Assembly: GCA_949284175.1 (NCBI GenBank)
Contig: CASDVE010000014.1
Location: forward strand, 1-64,000
Origin: an uncultured Eubacteriales bacterium
GTDB taxonomy: Bacteria > Bacillota > Clostridia > Lachnospirales > Lachnospiraceae
Direction of reading: 5' to 3'
Length of the DNA: 64,000 bases
In this document: in pieces, positions 45,973 through 54,339 of the stretch
Layout of the letters: every line of letters begins with the position of its first letter
Numbering within the stretch: position 1 is the first letter of the stretch
Notes under the pieces: generated by a model
What the model saw: only the letters and a program-made list of their open reading frames with translations
The model's database searches: none
What the model was told of the DNA's origin: nothing
Translations under genes and position numbers: made by a program

Positions 45973-47268
45973 TTAAGCAATTTCACCATTGTTTTTGGAA
46001 GATCTCTTTCTCACAAGCCCTTTTTTCGGCTGTGGTTTTTCCCCATATGTGAGAATTGGTTCTCCATCTTCTTCCACCATCTCTCTTGTAATGACACAAG
46101 ATTCTACTAATTCGTCTGATGGAAGTGTATACATTAAATCCATGATTACAGATTCCATGATGGCACGAAGCCCTCTAGCACCTGTATTTCTTGCAATGGC
46201 TTTTCTTGCGATGGCACGTAAGGCCTCTTCTTCAAAAGTAAGCTCCACACCATCCAATTCAAATAAACGTTTATATTGTTTTGTAAGAGCACTCTTTGGC
46301 TCTGATAGAATCTGAACCAGTGCATCCTCATCTAACAAGTCAAGGGATACAACAACTGGAACACGACCGATAAATTCTGGAATCATTCCAAATTTCACAA
46401 AATCGGCTGGAAGAGCTTGACGGAGTAATTCTCCTACATTTCTCTTGCTCTTATCTGTCACTTCTGCGGTAAAACCAATTTCTTTCTTACCAGTTCTATT
46501 CTCCACAATTTTTTCAAGACCATCAAAAGCACCACCACAAATAAATAAAATATTTGTTGTATCAATTTGAATAAATTCTTGATGTGGATGTTTTCTTCCA
46601 CCTTGTGGTGGAACAGAAGCAACGGTTCCTTCTAAAATCTTTAATAACGCCTGTTGAACACCTTCGCCGGAAACATCTCTTGTGATAGACGTGTTTTCAG
46701 ACTTACGAGTGATTTTATCAATTTCATCAATATAGATAATGCCATATTCTGCACGTTCAATATCATAATCCGCTGCTTGAATTAATTTTAATAAAATATT
46801 CTCCACATCTTCTCCGACATAACCTGCCTCTGTAAGAGCGGTTGCATCGGCGATGGCAAATGGAACATTTAATAATTTTGCAAGAGTTTGAGCGAGTAAA
46901 GTCTTACCAGAACCTGTTGGTCCGAGCATTAAAATATTACTCTTTTGAAGTTCCACATCCAGATCTTTATCCGCCATAATTCTCTTGTAATGGTTATACA
47001 CAGCTACGGACAAAACTTTTTTTGCATCATCTTGCCCAATCACATATTGATCAAGGAAATTCTTGATTTCAATTGGTTTTAATAGATTGATTTCATTATT
47101 TGCTGACTCCAATTCATCGAACTCATCTTCGATGATCTCAGAGCAAACTTCTACACATTCGTCGCAAATATAAACATTAGGTCCTGCAATTAACTTTCTT
47201 ACCTGATCTTGTGTCTTATTACAAAAAGAACAACGAAGAGGTTTTCTTTCATCTATACGACCCGGCAT
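45973..47268 (-). CDS. clpX: ClpXP ATPase subunit ClpX
   Basis: A 431-residue AAA+ unfoldase that feeds ClpP. The zinc-binding domain [10 protein letters not shown]... CDECVEVC (about 13-40) is intact, followed by the P-loop [12 protein letters not shown], Walker [10 protein letters not shown] and the ClpP-contact IGF-type loop (KKEIGFTAE). GAGGTGA precedes the start. It lies 29 nt after clpP, with which it forms an operon. Confidence 0.97.
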   Translation of the reverse strand: MPGRIDERKPLRCSFCNKTQDQVRKLIAGPNVYICDECVEVCSEIIEDEFDELESANNEINLLKPIEIKNFLDQYVIGQDDAKKVLSVAVYNHYKRIMADKDLDVELQKSNILMLGPTGSGKTLLAQTLAKLLNVPFAIADATALTEAGYVGEDVENILLKLIQAADYDIERAEYGIIYIDEIDKITRKSENTSITRDVSGEGVQQALLKILEGTVASVPPQGGRKHPHQEFIQIDTTNILFICGGAFDGLEKIVENRTGKKEIGFTAEVTDKSKRNVGELLRQALPADFVKFGMIPEFIGRVPVVVSLDLLDEDALVQILSEPKSALTKQYKRLFELDGVELTFEEEALRAIARKAIARNTGARGLRAIMESVIMDLMYTLPSDELVESCVITREMVEEDGEPILTYGEKPQPKKGLVRKRSSKNNGEIA

Positions 47269-47297
47269 TTTGTCACCTCATCCTTTCCTAAATTTTA

Positions 47298-47879
47298 TTA
47301 GTGGCTTGTGATGACACTGTCAATCAGGCCATATTTCACTGCTTCTTCAGCACTCATGTAGTTATCTCTTTCTGTATCTCTTTCGATAACTTCTAAAGGC
47401 TGACCTGTATTTGCACTTAATATTTCATTTAATTTACGGCGTGTTTCAATAATACGATCCGCTACGATTTTAATGTCTGTTGCCTGTCCTTGTGCTCCAC
47501 CAGATGGCTGATGAATCATAATTTCTGCATTTGGAAGGGCAAAACGTTTTCCTTTTGCACCACTTGAAAGCAAGAATGCTCCCATGCTGGCAGCCATACC
47601 CATACAAATTGTGGATACATCACATTTAATAAAGTTCATAGTATCATAAATTGCCATTCCGGCTGTTACAGAACCACCTGGACTGTTAATATACAAAGAA
47701 ATATCTTTCTTTGGATCCTCTGCTTCTAAAAATAAAAGCTGAGCTACTACTAAGCTGGCTGTTGTTTCGTTCACTTCTTCTCCAAGAAAAATGATTCTAT
47801 CTTTTAAAAGTCTTGAATAGATGTCATAGCTTCTTTCTCCACGACTTGTCTGTTCAATGACATAAGGTACTAAACTCAT
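47298..47879 (-). CDS. clpP: ClpP serine protease subunit
   Basis: A 193-residue tetradecameric peptidase. The catalytic Ser is in [11 protein letters not shown] (about residue 97), His in IMIHQPSGG (about 122) and Asp near 171. AGGAGG lies 9 nt before the ATG. Upstream, between tig and clpP, are a hairpin and a palindrome that may modulate expression. Confidence 0.97.
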   Translation of the reverse strand: MSLVPYVIEQTSRGERSYDIYSRLLKDRIIFLGEEVNETTASLVVAQLLFLEAEDPKKDISLYINSPGGSVTAGMAIYDTMNFIKCDVSTICMGMAASMGAFLLSSGAKGKRFALPNAEIMIHQPSGGAQGQATDIKIVADRIIETRRKLNEILSANTGQPLEVIERDTERDNYMSAEEAVKYGLIDSVITSH

Positions 47880-47912
47880 CGCATATCCTCCTGTCTTCTT
47901 ATATATGGACAG

Positions 47913-47962
47913 GGGGATGTCACTCTTTATGCAACATCCCCTCCGCCATTATCATTATGATA
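47913..47962 (-). promoter_or_regulatory. Leader hairpin and palindrome before clpP
   Basis: GGGGATGT (47913-47920) and ACATCCCC (47934-47941) form a perfect 8-bp stem, and TATCATTATGATA (47950-47962) is a 13-bp palindrome. I found no CtsR heptad repeat. The palindrome may be an operator; the hairpin lies in the leader. Confidence 0.4.
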
Positions 47963-47984
47963 CGTTTTTGTCCGCCATAGCGTA

Positions 47985-48013
47985 CAGAAAAACTGTCAGC
48001 GCAGGTTTTTCTG
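47985..48013 (-). terminator. Hairpin after tig
   Basis: CAGAAAAAC (47985-47993) pairs with GTTTTTCTG (48005-48013), 8 nt past the tig stop. There is no long T run on the minus strand beyond the stem, so termination is likely partial or the hairpin protects the message end. Confidence 0.5.
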
Positions 48014-48020
48014 CTATTGT

Positions 48021-49313
48021 CTATTCTTCTACTGCTGAATCTGTTACGAATGTAACAGCTTTTTGAACAGCGATATCTTTCATCATCTGTTCTTTTTCGC
48101 CATCACCAAGGAATCCTTTTAACTGATCCACTTCCATTTGATACATCTCAGCCATTTTTGTAAGTTCTTCATCTAAGTCAGCTTCTGTGGCTTCAATGTT
48201 TTCTGCTTTCACAACGGCTTCTAATACAAGTCTTGTCTGAATGCGTTTTAAAGCCTGTGGTTTCATTTGTTCTAAGAATGTTTCACGGTTTAATCCTGTG
48301 AATTGGAAGTATTGATCAAGCTGTAATCCTTGATAGCTTAATCTTTGAGCAAACTCGTCTGCCATCTGTGCTTGCTGTGTTGCTAACATAGCATCTGGAA
48401 TTTCCATTGTAGCATTTTCAACGATTGTCTCTACAACTTTATCTTCTTTTGCAGCTTTTGCTTCTGCTTCTTTTTTCTCTACGAGTTTTGCTTTAATGTC
48501 TTCTTTGTATGCGTCTAATGTGTCGAATTCAGATACGTCTTGAGCGAATTCATCATTAATTTCTGGAAGTTCTTTTTTAGAAATGCTGTTTACTTTCACA
48601 TGGAATACTGCTGGTTTTCCTGCTAAATCAGCTGCGTGATATTCTTCTGGGAATGTCACATTAACATCAAATTCATCTCCGACATTGTGTCCGATGATCT
48701 GTTCTTCAAAATTGTCAATAAATGTATGAGAACCAATCACTAATGGCTGACCTACTGCTGTACCACCATCAAATGCAACACCATCAATGCTTCCTGCATA
48801 GTCAATGTTTACAGTATCTCCATCTTCTACGGCACGATCTTCGATTGTTACCATTCTTGAATTTTGATCTTGAACTTTTTTAAGTTCTGCTTCGATATCT
48901 TCTTCTGTCACTTCTACAACAGCTTTTTCTACTTTGATACCTTTGTATTCACCTAAAGTAACTTCAGGTTTTACTGCTACTGTTGCTGTGAAGATAAAGT
49001 TTTTACCTTTTTCGATCTGAACAACATCAATTTCTGGTCTAGAAACGATATCTAATGTACATTCATCGCTTTCTGTTGCTTTTACATATTCTTCTGGCAT
49101 AAGAATGTTTGCAGCTTCTTCATAGAACATTTCTGGTCCGTATGCTTTTAATAAGTAAGCGTATGGAACTTTACCTTTACGGAATCCTGGAATGGAGATT
49201 TTACCTTTCTGATTATTATATGCTTTCTGCATTGCTGATTCAAACTGTTCAGCTGGAACTTCAATTGTAAGTTTAGCCATGTTTTTTTCTAAATTTTCAA
49301 TTTGTAAACTCAT
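48021..49313 (-). CDS. tig: Trigger factor (ribosome-associated chaperone and prolyl isomerase)
   Basis: A 430-residue protein binding nascent chains at the ribosome exit. The ribosome-binding signature is in GFRKGKVPY (about 43-51) and the FKBP-type isomerase domain in DGDTVNIDYAGSIDG to PAVFHVKV (about 157-245), followed by the helical C-terminal chaperone arm. AAGGAGG precedes the ATG. It starts the tig-clpP-clpX-lon-ysxC block. Confidence 0.96.
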   Translation of the reverse strand: MSLQIENLEKNMAKLTIEVPAEQFESAMQKAYNNQKGKISIPGFRKGKVPYAYLLKAYGPEMFYEEAANILMPEEYVKATESDECTLDIVSRPEIDVVQIEKGKNFIFTATVAVKPEVTLGEYKGIKVEKAVVEVTEEDIEAELKKVQDQNSRMVTIEDRAVEDGDTVNIDYAGSIDGVAFDGGTAVGQPLVIGSHTFIDNFEEQIIGHNVGDEFDVNVTFPEEYHAADLAGKPAVFHVKVNSISKKELPEINDEFAQDVSEFDTLDAYKEDIKAKLVEKKEAEAKAAKEDKVVETIVENATMEIPDAMLATQQAQMADEFAQRLSYQGLQLDQYFQFTGLNRETFLEQMKPQALKRIQTRLVLEAVVKAENIEATEADLDEELTKMAEMYQMEVDQLKGFLGDGEKEQMMKDIAVQKAVTFVTDSAVEE

Positions 49314-49636
49314 TTTTAAAATTTCCTCCTTGGGCTTTTCACTTTTTCTTTATATTAAAGATTGGCGTATCTTATCCAAATAAACTAAAATATTGCTTAT
49401 TCGTTTCTGAATTTCTCGCAAAACTCCTGCCTCTATAAGAACAGTGACAGGTCTTACTTTTGTGAAAAAAAACCGAAAGAACCACCATTTTGTAGTCACT
49501 TTACGGAACTATAAATTCTATTCTACACCTTTGCTTATTTTGTAAGACAGATCTCTAGCCTTACTTCACGCATTATTTGATTATATCACACGCTATTTAA
49601 ACTGTCTATGAAAATTTTCTAAACTTTTACAGTGTA
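49314..49636. other. Leader and promoter region of tig
   Basis: A gene-free stretch of about 320 bases on the minus-strand upstream side of tig. A -10-like TAGAAT is seen near 49520, but no -35 at good distance, so I cannot fix the promoter. No riboswitch or CIRCE is visible. Confidence 0.4.
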
Positions 49637-49757
49637 GCTTGACAAGCGAATTTTTATTTACGCGGAAGCAACGAGTCATGCAAGAGTATTCATGCTCTTA
49701 TATAACGCCTGCTCACGAACGTGAGAAACTCGCATAGCGTGTTTCTCATCGTTTTAT
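49637..49757 (+). repeat. Copy 4 of the dispersed intergenic repeat, best-preserved
   Basis: The core (49658-49720) shows ACGCGGAAGCAACGAGTCA, an inner AAGAG/CTCTT hairpin, then GCTCACGAAC. A second hairpin follows: GAGAAAC (49723-49729), CGC-ATA-GCG, GTTTCTC (49741-49747). Compared with the copy at 2719-2891 the inner stem is AAGAG/CTCTT instead of AAACT/AGTTT, a compensated change. Confidence 0.65.
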
Positions 49758-49858
49758 GGACAGAAACGATGCCTCCTACACTTATTATTATTTTTCTTCC
49801 TTATTATTATGGTTTTATATAAGTATGCCTTTTAAAACAAAGTGTGCACACAGTTCTT

Positions 49859-49941
49859 TTTTATGTTATAGGATAACCCGTTTTGTGAGGACTTTCCTAT
49901 AACATAAAAAGGAGCGGGCTTTCTTAGCCACACTCCTTTTT
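49859..49941 (-). terminator. Two tandem terminator hairpins after the FMN-binding protein gene
   Basis: Hairpin one is 49906-49914 with 49933-49941 (AAAAAGGAG/CTCCTTTTT plus GGC/GCC). Hairpin two is TTTTATGTTATAGGA (49859-49873) with 49895-49909, a perfect 15-bp stem. They share the A run 49906-49909. Both could work in either direction. Confidence 0.8.
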
Positions 49942-49990
49942 CGATTCGAAACGATATTTATCTTGAACTCATTATCGTCTTTTTATCTTA

Positions 49991-51310
49991 TTATTTCATT
50001 TCAAGGACAAAAGCATAGGCTTTATCAATGGCTCTTGCAACGGCTTTTGATGATATGGTAGCTCCTGAAACTGCGTCTATTTTCGTTCCTTCTTGTGGTG
50101 TTTCTTCTTTTACAGCTCCTGCTTGTTTCAAACAGTCTTCTGCAAGATTTACAAAACCACCGATATAAATACTAACACCTGCTACGGTATCTGTTTTTCC
50201 TTGTTCATTCATTCCTACGGATTCCACAGACTGATTTTTAATCACAGTTTCTGCAAGAGCCTTCGCCTGCTCTGCCCATGTGAGTCCGTCTTCTGTCATC
50301 ACATATTGTCCTTCTTGTGAAAGTTTGCTCTTTGTTGTTCCATCCTCTTTTACACAGTCCCAATCTACGGATGTGATTTTTCCATCCTTTACAGTCATTT
50401 TAAGCTGTTCTACAAATCCATTATCATCCGCTTGTCTTGCTTTTGCAATATAATCTCCATCGTTTAATACGATATTTTCTTTCACTTCTGCTTGGGATAA
50501 ACTATCTTCTAATAGATTTACAAAATTACCAATGTAAATACTAACACCTGCTACTGCGTCTGTTTTTCCCTGTTCATTCATTCCAATGGATTCCACAGAC
50601 TGATTTTTAATTACAGTTTCCGCAAGAGCATTTGCCTGTTCTGTCCATGTGAGCCCATCTTCTGTCATCACATATTCTCCATGATCGGCAAGTTTTCTTT
50701 TTGTGGTTCCATCTTCTTTTACACAATCCCAAATGATAGAAGTAATCTTGCCATCTTCCACTTTTATTGATACTTGCTCTGTGAACCCATTGTCATCCGC
50801 CTCTTTGGCTTTTGCTATATATTCGCCATCTTTTAATTTCATTTCGTTCACATCTTTTTTTATCTTTTGACTTCCAGCTGATGTTGTAGTTACACCATCC
50901 ATGTATGCAGGAGTTGTCATTCCTTGAAACTGCTCTAAGAACTCTTTTTCTGTTATGGCAGAACCAATTCCTTCTGTTTCTTGATTCTCCCCTACATGAA
51001 CGCCAAGAATCTTTGTACCATCAGTGTTGAGTGCAACATCAATCAGCATTTCTCCACCATACCCTGTTTCTTTTACTGTCACAACATACCCAGAAACTTC
51101 ACCATTATCTTCCACCACTTTTGCCACACTTTGGATGGCACCATTTGCTGCACTATCATGGGATTCCACTCTTCCTTTCAGCTGAATCCCATGATAGACT
51201 TCTTCTTCTCCTTGCATTCCTTTTACTCCAAATGCAACTCCAAATGCAAGAGCTGATGTTAAAGTGATACCAATTAATCCTCTTATGTGTTCTTTGTGCA
51301 TATATTTCAT
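49991..51310 (-). CDS. Surface FMN-binding domain protein with two degenerate internal repeats
   Basis: A 439-residue protein with an N-terminal signal anchor (about 9-30). The first domain has the RnfG-like segment GYGGEMLIDVAL ... VGENQETEGIGSAITEKEF (about 83-130). Two repeats of about 110 residues (about 157-268 and 288-398) follow, each containing GEYV-or-GQYVMTEDGLTW, AETVIKNQSVES and VAGVSIYIG. The C-terminus has the true flavin attachment motif DAVSGATISSKAV (about 415-427), where the Thr would carry covalent FMN. The repeats hold AGVSIY instead of SGAT, so they probably do not bind flavin that way. Role in extracellular electron transfer is inference. Confidence 0.8.
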   Translation of the reverse strand: MKYMHKEHIRGLIGITLTSALAFGVAFGVKGMQGEEEVYHGIQLKGRVESHDSAANGAIQSVAKVVEDNGEVSGYVVTVKETGYGGEMLIDVALNTDGTKILGVHVGENQETEGIGSAITEKEFLEQFQGMTTPAYMDGVTTTSAGSQKIKKDVNEMKLKDGEYIAKAKEADDNGFTEQVSIKVEDGKITSIIWDCVKEDGTTKRKLADHGEYVMTEDGLTWTEQANALAETVIKNQSVESIGMNEQGKTDAVAGVSIYIGNFVNLLEDSLSQAEVKENIVLNDGDYIAKARQADDNGFVEQLKMTVKDGKITSVDWDCVKEDGTTKSKLSQEGQYVMTEDGLTWAEQAKALAETVIKNQSVESVGMNEQGKTDTVAGVSIYIGGFVNLAEDCLKQAGAVKEETPQEGTKIDAVSGATISSKAVARAIDKAYAFVLEMK

Positions 51311-51348
51311 ATTCTCCTCTAAAAATTCGTTAATAATTTGTCATGCAA

Positions 51349-51378
51349 ATTTTACCGTAAAAAAACACCCCTTGTCAA
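51349..51378 (-). promoter_or_regulatory. Promoter of the FMN-binding protein gene
   Basis: TTGACA (51373-51378), 18-nt spacer, TAAAAT (51349-51354), about 40 nt before the start. The ribosome site is AGAGGAG. Confidence 0.65.
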
Positions 51379-51392
51379 GGGCTAGAAATAAA

Positions 51393-51409
51393 TTGGTGAA
51401 AATAACCAA
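51393..51409. promoter_or_regulatory. Small inverted repeat upstream of the FMN-binding gene promoter
   Basis: TTGGT (51393-51397) and ACCAA (51405-51409) with a 7-nt A/T spacer, 15 nt upstream of the -35, a good place for an activator or redox regulator. Short, so it may be chance. Confidence 0.3.
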
Positions 51410-51504
51410 CCCCTCTTTTTAATAGGAAATAACCCGTTTTTTCTCCCTTTAAGTTAGAAACTTTTTCATTTATTCAACGAAGATAACCACCATTTCCATA
51501 AAAA

Positions 51505-51560
51505 GAAAAAGGTTTCTACACAATGTGCTTATTTCAGCGTTTTGTGTAAAAACCTTTCTC
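51505..51560 (-). terminator. Terminator of the spore protein gene
   Basis: GAAAAAGGTTTCTACACAA (51505-51523) pairs with 51542-51560 with two mismatches, and the minus strand continues into a T-rich run. Confidence 0.75.
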
Positions 51561-51608
51561 TCATATTACCAGTGTCCTATGCTTTTTGCAAAGGTCACTT
51601 TTCATTAC

Positions 51609-51833
51609 TTAGTAATTTTCTTTTCCTGCCATAGATTCTTCTTGTCTTTTGATCATTTTACGAACCATTTCACCGCCGATAGAACCAGCCTGTGCAGATG
51701 TTAAATCTCCATTGTATCCCTGTTTTAAGTTTACACCTAATTCAGATGCAACTTCCATTTTAAATCTGTTTAAGGCCTCTTTTGCCTGTGGTACTTCTAC
51801 TCTGTTTGATCCGCTTTTGTTATTATTTGCCAT
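51609..51833 (-). CDS. Alpha/beta-type small acid-soluble spore protein
   Basis: A 74-residue DNA-binding protein that coats and protects spore DNA. The conserved blocks RFKMEVASELGV (about 23-34) and GDLTSAQAGSIGGEMVRKMI (about 42-61) are clear. The germination protease would cut within KMEVAS. GGAGGTGA precedes the ATG. Expression should be by forespore sigma-G, but I could not place a convincing sigma-G promoter. It shows that the organism can form endospores. Confidence 0.95.
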   Translation of the reverse strand: MANNNKSGSNRVEVPQAKEALNRFKMEVASELGVNLKQGYNGDLTSAQAGSIGGEMVRKMIKRQEESMAGKENY

Positions 51834-51926
51834 GATCAGTCACCTCCATAAGATTTTGTTTCGATAAAGATTTTATCATTTATCGTGGTCTTAGTATGTG
51901 TAAGGTCACTGAAAATATAATGGTAA

Positions 51927-53903
51927 TTAATAGTAATATATTTTACTTTCACTTAATTTTTTATGTTTCTTTGATTCTTGGACAATTTGAACTTCATCGC
52001 CATATTCCAAATCATACTTACATTTTACTTTCGATTCACTGATAAACTCTGTTTCTACACGCTTACCATTAATATAAATTGCTGTATAATCTGTATATTC
52101 TCCACCTGTGACGGTTATTGTTCCATCCTCTTCTTTTTGCACATCTGTAATGATCATCGGATACGTTCCCAACTGCATATTCGTTGGCTTAAATGGGTTT
52201 GTCTTGCCAAGAATATAACGATTGCCATAGAGCATATCATACTCTAAAATTTTCATATTGCTAATATAGCCCTTTAGACTATCTTGTTGTTCATAGTATT
52301 GATGATATTTTGTCATAATACCACTGTGCATTCCAATTTTATCAAAAATTCTGGAACCAAGTTGATAGGCTTGAATATCTTCATTCTTTTTCTCCATATC
52401 AAAATTGCTCCAAATTACGTATTCCGTTTCAAATGTAGAGCCATTTTCTAACTCTCCATCGGTAAATTCAAGACTTGGTAAATGGTCACCATAAATGGCT
52501 AAAATCACATCTTCATCATACTGAGAAAGTTCTTCTGTCAACTGTTTTAAAAACTCATCCATTTCATGAATTTGATTTACATAATAGGTCAACTTATTGG
52601 CTCTTACCTCATCTTCCACTCCAGAAAGCGTAATTTTTGGATGTTCTATCATTTCTGTAACATCCTCTGGATACTCTCCATGACCTTGTACGGATACTGC
52701 AAATATAAAATCGGTCTTTTTCGTGCTATCCAGCGATTTTTTTATCTCATCCACTAAAATTTTATCCTTTACCCAACCATTTGGTGTCATTTCACGATTA
52801 TTCATAAACTCAGAACTTGTGAACGTATCAAATCCCATATGGGTGTACACAAAATCCCTGTCATAAAAAGTCGCTCGATTATTATGAATGGCATGGGTGC
52901 TATATCCTTCTTTTTTCAAAATATATCCAAGGGTTTCGCAAGTATCATTTCGATTTTGCATAATACTCTTATATGGATATTCTCCTGCACCAAAGAAATC
53001 TTTATTCATCTGAGAAAGCACTTCAAACTCCGTATTAATCGTTCCTGCCCCATAAGTTGGAACTTTAAAATATCCAGAGCTATAATTTTCTTTTAAATAT
53101 TCAAAATACGGCAGTGGATTTTCACTAAATTCCACATTTTTCATATGGTTCACATCAAAGAAAGATTCTAGCTGTAAAATAATAATATTGGGTTTCTTAT
53201 CCGGCGTTGTTTCTTCGATAGAATCAATTTTCTTTTCGATTTTATCCATTGTCTTTTGGCTATAACTCATTGGCTTTCTAATCCCATTATCAAGCAATGT
53301 CACCATAAAGCAATAAGGAACTCCATATTCTTTATAACTTAAATTCAAGTTGACAAAGCGATCCACAAGCCTTCCTGTTTGAATCCCAAACTTATAACTT
53401 CCTGTGAATGCCACAATGAGAAGCAGTGTCACAATGAAATTCTTTTTAAATTTTCTTGCTCCTTCGTAAATAGGCGCTTTAAAAAATAAAAGAATTAAAA
53501 TTCCCGCTATTAAAGCAATTTCTAAAAAGGTGGTAATGATTTTTACTTGTGACATATAGTTGTTCATCACCGCAAGTCCAGCCTTTGCAAGCTGAATATC
53601 TACAAAAGTAAATGGTGTATTTCGATACCCAAGTATCACACCGTTGGTAATGCCAATGGCACCCCAAATCGTCGTGACAACTAAATAGTAGAAGATTCTT
53701 CTTTTAAAAAACACTGCAAAAGACCAGATCAGGAAAATGATAAATACATCAAAGCAGAATGCAAATGGTTTTTGGATAGCAAACTGCAATCCAAGAATCA
53801 CAGAACCTCTTCCACAGATCTCACAAAGTAATGTCAAAAATATGGACATAATGATTCCTGTTATATATACATGCTCTTCGATCTTTTTAATAAATTGTTT
53901 CAT
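51927..53903 (-). CDS. LTA synthase/alkaline phosphatase superfamily membrane protein
   Basis: A 658-residue protein with about five membrane helices in residues 15-170, then an extracellular sulfatase-like domain (about 240-540). The putative nucleophile Thr is in YGAGTINTEFEVLSQ, and metal-site motifs ESFFD, HNNRATFYDRD, QGHGEYP and YGDHLPSLE are present. Members make lipoteichoic acid or transfer glycerol-phosphate to wall or lipid glycans. A beta-rich C-terminal part (about 570-655, ITDVQKEEDGTITVTGG) is an addition resembling an IPT/TIG fold. ATG 53903 is chosen for GAGGAAAAG before it; an upstream TTG start is less likely. Confidence 0.9.
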   Translation of the reverse strand: MKQFIKKIEEHVYITGIIMSIFLTLLCEICGRGSVILGLQFAIQKPFAFCFDVFIIFLIWSFAVFFKRRIFYYLVVTTIWGAIGITNGVILGYRNTPFTFVDIQLAKAGLAVMNNYMSQVKIITTFLEIALIAGILILLFFKAPIYEGARKFKKNFIVTLLLIVAFTGSYKFGIQTGRLVDRFVNLNLSYKEYGVPYCFMVTLLDNGIRKPMSYSQKTMDKIEKKIDSIEETTPDKKPNIIILQLESFFDVNHMKNVEFSENPLPYFEYLKENYSSGYFKVPTYGAGTINTEFEVLSQMNKDFFGAGEYPYKSIMQNRNDTCETLGYILKKEGYSTHAIHNNRATFYDRDFVYTHMGFDTFTSSEFMNNREMTPNGWVKDKILVDEIKKSLDSTKKTDFIFAVSVQGHGEYPEDVTEMIEHPKITLSGVEDEVRANKLTYYVNQIHEMDEFLKQLTEELSQYDEDVILAIYGDHLPSLEFTDGELENGSTFETEYVIWSNFDMEKKNEDIQAYQLGSRIFDKIGMHSGIMTKYHQYYEQQDSLKGYISNMKILEYDMLYGNRYILGKTNPFKPTNMQLGTYPMIITDVQKEEDGTITVTGGEYTDYTAIYINGKRVETEFISESKVKCKYDLEYGDEVQIVQESKKHKKLSESKIYYY

Positions 53904-53961
53904 TGTTCTTTTCCTCGTTTCGATTATTTCCAACGATAAGTTAAAATTTTGTCCATCTCAG

Positions 53962-53967
53962 ATTATA
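53962..53967 (-). promoter_or_regulatory. -10 element of the LTA-synthase-like gene
   Basis: A perfect TATAAT about 60 nt before the start; the -35 (TGTAAA) is weak. The divergent glmS unit starts about 90 nt away. Confidence 0.35.
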
Positions 53968-54033
53968 CTCCTATTCCAACTAATTTTACACCATTTTAAC
54001 AAAAAAATTTCTTACAAATTAAGAAAGATTTAT

Positions 54034-54062
54034 TTGACATTTCTTAAACATAATGCTAATCT
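54034..54062 (+). promoter_or_regulatory. Promoter of glmS
   Basis: TTGACA (54034-54039), 17-nt spacer, TAATCT (54057-54062) with an extended TGC. Transcription would start about 54070, some 45 nt before the ribozyme core. Confidence 0.55.
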
Positions 54063-54099
54063 AAAGAAGATTCTTACTATTTGGTAATGAGAAAACCAA

Positions 54100-54275
54100 A
54101 AATTATCAATATAAAAGCGCCAGAACTTGCACTCATAAGAACGGGAAAAAGAAGTGTAAGTTGACGAGGTAGAGAGTTATCGAAAATTCGGCGGATGCTC
54201 TCTTGCGTTTCTTCGAACGTGTCATATGTTGGCAAACCCAAAGGGTGACTTTTGGAACAAATTCAACATAATCGG
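54100..54275 (+). ncRNA. glmS glucosamine-6-phosphate-activated ribozyme (riboswitch)
   Basis: The hallmark sequence AGCGCCAGAACTTG (54116-54129) is followed by GTTGACGAGG, TTATCGAAAATTCGGCGGA, and AAAGGGTGACTTTTGGAACA. This self-cleaving RNA senses GlcN6P and cuts its own message between 54116 and 54117, lowering GlmS when the product is plentiful. The flank after 54255 is less conserved, so the end is approximate. It sits about 65 nt before the glmS start. Confidence 0.95.
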
Positions 54276-54339
54276 AGTACCGAATGCGTAAGAATCCTTT
54301 TATTAGAACTTTGAAAATAGCATAAAAGGAGATTAAACT

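Noticed and set aside
47880-48020. CtsR operator before clpP
   Set aside because: No tandem GGTCAAA heptads; only a hairpin and an unrelated palindrome.
51834-51926. Sigma-G promoter before the spore protein gene
   Set aside because: A CATACTA-like -10 can be drawn but no matching -35 at 17-18 nt, so it was not listed.
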